A stretch of DNA of 5,179 bases from DATLFQ01 sp035540915 (GTDB lineage: Bacteria; Actinomycetota; Acidimicrobiia; Acidimicrobiales; GCA-2861595). Below are positions 1-5,179 of this stretch, piece by piece (the stretch's first letter is position 1; each line of letters opens with the position of its first letter). A model generated the notes under the pieces. The model searched no databases, was not told where the DNA came from, and saw only the letters and a program-made list of their open reading frames with translations. The position numbers and the translations under genes are program-made. The stretch covers positions 1 through 5,179 of the forward strand of contig DATLFQ010000070.1 of assembly GCA_035540915.1 (NCBI GenBank), given 5' to 3'.

Positions 1-127
1 CCCCAGATCGGTGCCGCCGACCCGCGCGTGCTGTGAAAGCGAGCGCGGCGCCGAGGTGCGCCCGAGAGGCGGCCGCCGGTAGTGTGCCGGCCCAACCGCA
101 CCCGGCTCCCCCTGCCGAACAAACCCT

Positions 128-133
128 GGAGGT
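128..133 (+). promoter_or_regulatory. Shine-Dalgarno of the YceI gene
   Basis: The hexamer GGAGGT lies 10 nt upstream of the ATG at 144. It is the best Shine-Dalgarno on the plus strand of this window and decides the start of the YceI gene. The same frame is open further upstream, with a GTG at 33, but that extension is rich in Ala and Pro, lies before the ribosome binding site and does not resemble the family. Confidence 0.8.
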
Positions 134-143
134 AGCTCAACTC

Positions 144-641
144 ATGGCTCGGTACCGTTGGACCACGGAAAGCACGGTGGAGCTGAACGCCCGCTCGAGC
201 GTCCACCCCGTCCACGCCTCCGTCAGCGACCTCGAAGGCGAAGTCAACGTCGACGCCTCCGGCGGGAGCTTCTCGCTCAGCCCGGCCCCGTCCGGCTACG
301 TCGAGATGCAGGTGGACTCGCTCAAGTCCGGCAAGAAGCTGGAGGACATGGCGCTGCGCAAGGTGCTCGACGCCAAGAAGTTCCCGGCGATCCGCTACGA
401 GCTGCGCTCGGCCGACGGCGGACCGGACCACTTCAAGATTCGCGGCGCCCTCACCTTCCACGGCACCACCCGGGAGTTCGACGAGGAGATCAGCGCCAAG
501 CTGGAGAACGGCAAGCTGGTCGTCGAGGGCGAGCACGAGTTCAACATCGAGGACTGGGGCGTCAAGGCTCCCAAGATCCTGTCGCTACAGGTCTACCCCG
601 ACGTCAAGATCAAGGCCCGCCTGGTCGGCAAGGAGGGCTAG
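144..641 (+). CDS. YceI-family lipocalin-like protein, cytoplasmic form
   Basis: The product is 165 aa, within the usual size of the YceI family, whose beta-barrel binds isoprenoid or other amphiphilic lipids in characterised members. Family signatures are visible in order: SSVHPVH at residues 18-24, the segment 66-87 with FPAIRYEL resembling the family's 'L..FFD..KYP.I.F' stretch, LTFHGTTREF at 103-112 (the 'LTI.G.T' strand), and a closing segment 133-160 with DWGVKAP and DVKIKARL. There is no signal peptide: the protein begins MARYRW and runs straight into the first strand, so it should stay in the cytoplasm, unlike E. coli YceI, which is periplasmic. The start at 144 is chosen for its strong Shine-Dalgarno. 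It is followed by a hairpin and is probably its own transcription unit. The family assignment is fairly secure; the ligand and role are unknown. Confidence 0.92.
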   Translation: MARYRWTTESTVELNARSSVHPVHASVSDLEGEVNVDASGGSFSLSPAPSGYVEMQVDSLKSGKKLEDMALRKVLDAKKFPAIRYELRSADGGPDHFKIRGALTFHGTTREFDEEISAKLENGKLVVEGEHEFNIEDWGVKAPKILSLQVYPDVKIKARLVGKEG

Positions 642-672
642 CGTCGCAAGCGCAGCCCCGAGTCGATCGCAT

Positions 673-702
673 CAGCGGCCGGCCCGACCGGGCCGGCCGC
701 TG
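673..702 (+). terminator. GC-rich hairpin after the YceI gene, possible terminator
   Basis: A perfect 13-bp inverted repeat (arm CAGCGGCCGGCCC) encloses a 4-nt GACC loop, 31 nt after the YceI stop codon. No run of T follows on the plus strand, so this is not a classical intrinsic terminator. In high-GC actinobacteria such stems without a T-tract are often proposed to end or attenuate transcripts, and the location fits. It could instead be part of the leader of the hemerythrin gene at 757. Confidence 0.4.
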
Positions 703-756
703 GCGCGTCCCGCGGCGGCAGGCATCGAGCGGTCGACCCGCGGGCATAGCGGGGCC

Positions 757-1311
757 ATGGACGCCATCACCCTGCTGAAGAACGAGCACAAAGCCGTCGA
801 GACGCTGTTCAAGCGGTTCGAGAAGGCCGGGCCGTCCGCCGCCAAGACCAAGGGCGACGTCGTGGCACGGATCATCGAGGCGCTGTCCAAGCACGCCGCC
901 ATCGAGGAGCAGGTCTTCTACCCGGCCGTGCGGGCGGAGCTCCCGGACGAGGAGGACACCGTCCTGGAGGCCCTCGAGGAGCACCACGTCGTCAAGTGGA
1001 CGCTGTCGGAGCTGGACGGCATGGACCCGACCGCCGAGCGCTTCAACGCCAAGGTCACCGTCCTCATCGAGACCGTGCGCCACCACGTCGAGGAGGAGGA
1101 GACCGAGCTGTTCCCCGCCGTGCGCCAGGCCATCGGCCGCAAGCGGCTCGGCGAGATCGGCGACGCCATGGAAAAAGCCCGTCGGCTGGCCCCCTCGCGG
1201 CCCCACCCCCGCTCGCCCGACACGCCGCCCGGCAACCTGGCGACCGGCGTGGCGGCCGGCGCCGTCGACACCGTCGTCAAGGCCGGTCGCAAGGTGGCCG
1301 GCAAGAAGTAG
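757..1311 (+). CDS. Hemerythrin/HHE cation-binding domain protein
   Basis: The product is 184 aa. Residues 1-125 form a hemerythrin-like four-helix bundle expected to hold a di-iron centre that may bind O2 or another small ligand. The ligand candidates are all present: H11 in NEHKAVE, the HxxxE pair H46/E50 (HAAIEEQVFYP), H76 or H77 in EEHHVVK, and a second HxxxE pair H110/E114 followed by ELFP. After about residue 145 the domain ends and a Pro-rich linker (145-160) leads to a short Ala/Val/Lys tail ending VAGKK. This tail is not part of the domain and could be a basic amphipathic helix. The ATG at 757 is chosen because the domain begins immediately after it (DAITLLKNEH); only a weak GGGG precedes it. 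Neighbouring genes on the same strand are separated by 115 nt and 46 nt, so co-transcription with the radical SAM gene downstream is possible. The domain is clear; the physiological role (oxygen or NO sensing, iron handling, stress) cannot be read from the sequence. Confidence 0.95.
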   Translation: MDAITLLKNEHKAVETLFKRFEKAGPSAAKTKGDVVARIIEALSKHAAIEEQVFYPAVRAELPDEEDTVLEALEEHHVVKWTLSELDGMDPTAERFNAKVTVLIETVRHHVEEEETELFPAVRQAIGRKRLGEIGDAMEKARRLAPSRPHPRSPDTPPGNLATGVAAGAVDTVVKAGRKVAGKK

Positions 1312-1318
1312 CGCAGTC

Positions 1319-1340
1319 GCCGCCCGGCTACGCCGGCGGC
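1319..1340 (+). other. Short hairpin between hemerythrin and radical SAM genes
   Basis: The arms GCCGCC and GGCGGC plus an inner GGC/GCC pair can form a 9-bp stem with one bulged C and a 3-nt TAC loop, starting 8 nt after the hemerythrin stop. There is no T-tract. It could weaken read-through into the radical SAM gene or be chance pairing in GC-rich DNA. Confidence 0.2.
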
Positions 1341-1357
1341 CATGGCAGACTGCCGAG

Positions 1358-2839
1358 GTGGCTCCCGAGCGGCCCCTGCTCCACCTGGTGATGCCCCGTT
1401 GGCAGGGCACCGGCATCCACATGGCCTTCGGCCACCGGATGCCGCCCATGGCGCTGCTGGTGCTGTCGGCCCTGGCCCGCCGGGCCGGATGGCGCACCCG
1501 CATCGTCGACCACAACTTCGACGCCATCCCGGCCGAGCGCCCGGACGTCGCCATGCTCGCCGTGTGGACGGCCATCGCGCCGGCCTCGTACCGCCTGGCC
1601 GACAGCTACCGGGCGCAGGGCATCCCCGTGATCCTGGGCGGCGTCCACGCCTCGCTGCTGCCCAACGAGGCGCTGCGCCACGCCGACGCCGTGGTCTGCG
1701 GCGAGGCAGAGGGAATTTTGGCCACGGTGCTGGCCGACGCGCTGGCCGGGCGCCTGCAGCCGCTGTACCAGGGCAGTTGGCAGGGCATGGATGCGGTGCC
1801 ACCGCTGTGGGAGTGGGCCGACACCTTGCGCTCGTGGCCGCTCACCCGCTACGCGCCCATGAACACGCTGCAGACGACCAGGGGATGCCGGTTCAACTGC
1901 GACTTCTGCTCGGTCATCCGCATCAACGGGCGCGGCTCTCGCCACCGCGATCCCGACCACGTGGTGGAGGAGCTGCGCGTCCTCAAGCGCGTCGGGCAGC
2001 ACCTCGGCGAGTTCGCCTACGTCTTCTTCCTGGACGACGACCTGGCCGCCGACCTGGACTACACGCGGGAGCTGTGCGAGACCCTGGTGCGCAGCGGCGT
2101 GAAGATGACCTGGGGCGCCCAGGCCTCAATTGGGCTGGCCCGCGACGACGAACTGCTCGACCTGGCCGTCCGGGCCGGCTGCCGGGTGGTGTTCACCGGC
2201 TTCGAGAGCGTGTCGCGCGAGGCCCTCATCGAGTGCAACAAGAAGAACCGGCCCGGCGAGTACGGGGCGTTGATCGACCGGCTGCACCGCCGGGGCGTGG
2301 CCGTCGAGGGCGGCTTCATCTTCGGCTTCGACCACGACGAGCCCGGGGTGTTCGAGGAGACGGTGGAGTTCGTCGACAAGATCGGCGTGGACGTCGCCCA
2401 CTTCTCGATCCTGACGCCGTACCCCGGCACCCACACGTACGCCCGGATGCTCGCCGACGACCGCATCACGTCGTTCGACTGGAAGCGGTACAACATGTAC
2501 CACACGGTCTACCGGCCGGCCCGCATGACCGCCGAGGAGCTGGACGCCGGCCTGCGCCGGGCCTACCGGGGCTTCTACGGCCGTTCCCGCCGGGCCCGCC
2601 GCTTCCTCCGTGAGGTGCGGGGGCGCGACCCTCGCTTCCACCTGGCGCTGACGGCGGCCAACGTCAACTACGCCACCCGCTACCGCCGGCCGGGCCTGTC
2701 GCCCGAGCCGGGGTACGACGCGTGGCCGGAGGACATCGCCCGCCTCGCCGCCGCCAGCCAGGCGCCGGCGCAGGAGGCGCTCAACGTGGCCTTCAGCTCG
2801 GCCCGGGCGGCCCTGCCCGTGGCCGGTCCTCCCGCCTGA
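1358..2839 (+). CDS. Cobalamin-binding-domain radical SAM enzyme
   Basis: The product is 493 aa. Residues 6-135 look like a B12-binding Rossmann domain: a first strand LLHLVMP at 7-13, the GGVH turn at 94-97 and GEAEG at 115-119. I see no DxHxxG motif, so cobalamin, if bound, would lack that histidine ligand. The radical SAM core follows, with the [4Fe-4S] ligands C177, C181 and C184 in CRFNCDFC, which reductively cleave S-adenosylmethionine. Later conserved stretches include FLDDD, FTGFES, GGFIFGFDHD and ILTPYPGTHTY. The 390-430 region (WKRYNMYHTVYRP, then ARMTAEEL) resembles the DUF4070-type C-terminal part found in this group, which includes the hopanoid methylase HpnP. By that similarity it may be a methyltransferase, but the substrate is unknown and no hopanoid genes are nearby. 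The GTG at 1358 is chosen because the next start (GTG 1388) would cut off the first strand; no clear Shine-Dalgarno precedes it. The stop lies 3 nt before the Rieske gene, implying an operon. Confidence 0.95.
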   Translation: MAPERPLLHLVMPRWQGTGIHMAFGHRMPPMALLVLSALARRAGWRTRIVDHNFDAIPAERPDVAMLAVWTAIAPASYRLADSYRAQGIPVILGGVHASLLPNEALRHADAVVCGEAEGILATVLADALAGRLQPLYQGSWQGMDAVPPLWEWADTLRSWPLTRYAPMNTLQTTRGCRFNCDFCSVIRINGRGSRHRDPDHVVEELRVLKRVGQHLGEFAYVFFLDDDLAADLDYTRELCETLVRSGVKMTWGAQASIGLARDDELLDLAVRAGCRVVFTGFESVSREALIECNKKNRPGEYGALIDRLHRRGVAVEGGFIFGFDHDEPGVFEETVEFVDKIGVDVAHFSILTPYPGTHTYARMLADDRITSFDWKRYNMYHTVYRPARMTAEELDAGLRRAYRGFYGRSRRARRFLREVRGRDPRFHLALTAANVNYATRYRRPGLSPEPGYDAWPEDIARLAAASQAPAQEALNVAFSSARAALPVAGPPA

Positions 2840-2842
2840 CCC

Positions 2843-3592
2843 GTGGCCGGGTCGATGCACGCCGTCCTGCGCAGCGACGCGCTCGCCCCCGGCACCGCGG
2901 CCGCGCCCGGCCTGGTGCGGGCCCGGGCCGGCGGCACCGACGTGCTGGTGTGCCGCACGGAGGACGGCACCGTCGTCGCCTTCGCGACCACCTGCCCGCA
3001 CCAGCAGACGCCGCTGGACGAGGCGTCGTTCTTCGAGGGCAGGCTGCGGTGCGTTCGCCACCTGTACCTCTACGACCTCGCCAGCGGCGAGAACGTCATC
3101 CCGGCGCGCGACGCCCGGCCCGAGAGCCTCTGGAAGCTGAAGCCCGGCTACCTGCCCGTCTACCGGGTCGAGGAGCGGGACGGCTGGATCTGGGTGGCCG
3201 ACCAGCCCGAGCCGCCGCCTCCATCCTACGACCCGGCTCGCGAGCTGCGGCCCGGGTCGCCGGGCGCCGCCCTGCCGGCCAGCGCAGAGCCACCGCCGGT
3301 GCCCGACGACGAGCCCGGGGACGGCCCCGAGGTCCACCGGCTTCGGGTCGGCGAGACGGTGGACCTGCTCATCCCGTTCATCCCGGCGCCCAGCCACCTG
3401 TGGCGGCTGGAGGGGACCGGCTCGGTGGTCGCCATCGAGGGCGACCGCTTCGAGCACACGCCGGTGGTCCGGCACCGCTACACACTGCGGGCCGTCGCTC
3501 CCGGCGAGGTGCAGGTCACCGCGACCTACACGATGCCCTGGGGCGGCCAGCCGCGCGAGGTCCGGTCCTACACCGTGGTGGTGGAGGCCTGA
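2843..3592 (+). CDS. Rieske [2Fe-2S] protein with extra C-terminal beta domain
   Basis: The product is 249 aa, about twice the length of a simple Rieske ferredoxin. Residues 5-119 are the Rieske domain, with cluster ligands C51 and H53 (CPHQ) and C70 and H73 (CVRHLYLYDL). The 19-residue step between the two cysteines and the HLY context resemble T4moC-type ferredoxins of multicomponent monooxygenases more than the CPWHGW form of ring hydroxylases. A Pro- and acid-rich linker (120-162) leads to a second domain (163-249) that is predicted all-beta. Its VGETVDLLIP start, W187, RYTLRAVAPGE and MPWGG segments recall chagasin-like inhibitor I42 domains, although the NPTTGY loop is degenerate. There is no signal peptide or membrane segment. 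The GTG at 2843 follows the radical SAM stop by 3 nt, suggesting translational coupling; the in-frame ATG at 2855 is an equally plausible start and loses nothing from the domain. The likely role is electron transfer, perhaps to the upstream radical SAM enzyme (inference). Confidence 0.9.
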   Translation: MAGSMHAVLRSDALAPGTAAAPGLVRARAGGTDVLVCRTEDGTVVAFATTCPHQQTPLDEASFFEGRLRCVRHLYLYDLASGENVIPARDARPESLWKLKPGYLPVYRVEERDGWIWVADQPEPPPPSYDPARELRPGSPGAALPASAEPPPVPDDEPGDGPEVHRLRVGETVDLLIPFIPAPSHLWRLEGTGSVVAIEGDRFEHTPVVRHRYTLRAVAPGEVQVTATYTMPWGGQPREVRSYTVVVEA

Positions 3593-3610
3593 CCGCGCCC
3601 GGGGGTCAGG
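3588..3610. terminator. Inverted repeat spanning both convergent stop codons
   Basis: The arms CCTGACC and GGTCAGG (7 bp) flank a 9-nt GC-rich loop. The TGA of the Rieske gene (3590-3592) lies in the left arm and the TGA of the CBS gene (3606-3608, read on the minus strand) lies in the right arm. A symmetric stem between convergent genes is well placed to act as a bidirectional terminator. Neither side has a T-tract, so the function is inferred from position. Confidence 0.4.
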
Positions 3611-4025
3611 AGTTGGGCGGAGCGGCGCTGATGTCGGCCAGCGCCGAGTCGGGCTCGCGCTCGATGCTGAGGTCGCCGAGGGTGATGATGCCGACCGGCC
3701 GGCCACCCTCGACCACGGGGAGGCGGCGGATGGCCTGGCCCCGCATGAGGCGCAGGGCGTCCTCCGCCGTGTCATCGCTCGTGATGCAGGTCGGGTCCAG
3801 GGTGCCGACGTCGCCGGCCCGCAGCTGCGAGGGGTCGCCGCCTTCGGCGACGGCCCGCACCGCGATGTCGCGGTCGGTGATGATGCCGCACACCTGGTCG
3901 CCGTCAACGAGGATGACGTCGCCGACGTCGTTGTCGCGCATGACCCGGGCGGCCTCCACCACCGACGCGTCGGCCGGGAGGGTGGCCGGACTGGGGGTCA
4001 TGATGTCGCGGATCGTCTGTCCCAT
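3606..4025 (-). CDS. Two-CBS-domain protein, Hrp1-like
   Basis: The product is 139 aa and consists almost entirely of two CBS domains forming one Bateman module. CBS1 covers about residues 5-60 (IMTPSP at 8-13, the GIITDRD nucleotide-binding motif at 47-53). CBS2 covers about 72-123 (LPVVEGGRPVG, then GIITLGD at 112-118). CBS pairs typically bind adenine nucleotides such as AMP or ATP, or NAD or SAM, and signal energy or redox state. Length and layout match stand-alone proteins such as mycobacterial hypoxic response protein 1. No effector domain or membrane segment is present, so it should act in the cytoplasm on a partner. The start is well supported by an AGGAGG 7 nt upstream. It is convergent with the Rieske gene and divergent from thiC. 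The ligand is not determinable from the sequence. Confidence 0.95.
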   Translation of the reverse strand: MGQTIRDIMTPSPATLPADASVVEAARVMRDNDVGDVILVDGDQVCGIITDRDIAVRAVAEGGDPSQLRAGDVGTLDPTCITSDDTAEDALRLMRGQAIRRLPVVEGGRPVGIITLGDLSIEREPDSALADISAAPPNS

Positions 4026-4032
4026 GGGATGT

Positions 4033-4038
4033 CCTCCT
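4033..4038 (-). promoter_or_regulatory. Shine-Dalgarno of the CBS gene
   Basis: Read on the minus strand this is AGGAGG, 7 nt before the ATG whose first base is 4025. It is a near-perfect anti-SD match, in contrast to the weak signals before the hemerythrin, radical SAM, Rieske and thiC genes, and predicts efficient translation. Confidence 0.85.
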
Positions 4039-4068
4039 GGGTCGCCGTCGCCCCGCCCCTACCCGGCT

Positions 4069-4078
4069 GGGGCGCCCC
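4069..4078. promoter_or_regulatory. Perfect palindrome in the divergent cbs-thiC gap
   Basis: GGGGCGCCCC is a 10-bp perfect palindrome near the middle of the 77-nt region separating the divergent CBS and thiC genes. A symmetric site here could be an operator serving both genes. No convincing -35/-10 pair could be assigned on either strand, and short GC palindromes are common at this base composition, so this is only a candidate. Confidence 0.2.
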
Positions 4079-4102
4079 GAAACTGTGCGAAGCTCGGGCC
4101 CG

Positions 4103-5179
<1,077 letters not shown>

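Noticed and set aside
1..36. Possible last 11 codons and TGA stop of an upstream plus-strand gene, ending ADPRVL
   Set aside because: The stretch is too short to recognise and the neighbouring frame is open as well, so there is no way to tell a real gene end from chance.
80..85. TAGTGT as a -10 element for the YceI gene
   Set aside because: It fits the loose TANNNT pattern, but no -35-like sequence lies at a suitable distance, so a promoter cannot be supported.
33..143. N-terminal extension of the YceI protein from the GTG at 33
   Set aside because: The extension is Ala/Pro-rich, lies upstream of a strong Shine-Dalgarno at 128-133 and does not look like a signal peptide, lacking a hydrophobic core.
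610..1575. A 321-codon open frame on the minus strand opposite the hemerythrin gene
   Set aside because: It is a mirror of the GC-biased coding pattern of the plus-strand gene and crosses two intergenic gaps; no recognisable motifs are present.
2126..3907. A 593-codon open frame on the minus strand
   Set aside because: It lies antisense to the radical SAM, Rieske and CBS regions, each of which has clear family motifs in other frames. Its translation is low-complexity Arg/Gly/Ala/Val sequence typical of shadow frames in high-GC DNA.

Overview
The window is very GC-rich DNA (roughly 70% G+C by eye). Its genes use strongly G/C-ending codons, GTG starts and weak or absent ribosome binding sites at several genes. 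Together with the protein types, this suggests an actinobacterium, perhaps an uncultured lineage such as Acidimicrobiia; that placement is an inference, since there is no rRNA or other marker to confirm it. Six protein-coding genes fill most of the window. I saw no tRNA, rRNA, CRISPR array, insertion sequence or phage gene.

Layout, left to right. Positions 1-143 hold no convincing gene, only the leader and a strong Shine-Dalgarno of the first gene. A YceI-family lipocalin-like protein without a signal peptide (144-641, +) is followed by a 115-nt gap containing a perfect GC-rich hairpin. Next is a hemerythrin/HHE cation-binding protein with an unusual basic tail (757-1311, +). After a short 46-nt gap comes a pair of genes 3 nt apart: a cobalamin-binding-domain radical SAM enzyme (1358-2839, +) and a Rieske [2Fe-2S] protein carrying an extra C-terminal beta-rich domain (2843-3592, +). 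This pair meets a convergent two-CBS-domain protein (3606-4025, -), and both stop codons lie inside one inverted repeat. Divergent from the CBS gene, across a 77-nt gap, is thiC for thiamine pyrimidine synthesis (4103 to the window edge, +, 3' end missing).

How the genes may work together. The radical SAM/Rieske pair is the most distinctive part. An iron-sulfur cobalamin-type radical SAM enzyme of unknown substrate is apparently co-transcribed with a T4moC-like Rieske ferredoxin domain, which is fused to what looks like a chagasin-like (inhibitor family I42) fold. The Rieske protein could supply electrons to the radical SAM enzyme or act on its product. The YceI, hemerythrin and CBS genes are common in redox, oxygen or energy-sensing contexts, but nothing in the sequence proves that they are co-regulated with the pair. 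thiC is a housekeeping biosynthetic gene. Notably, I find no TPP riboswitch in its short upstream gap.
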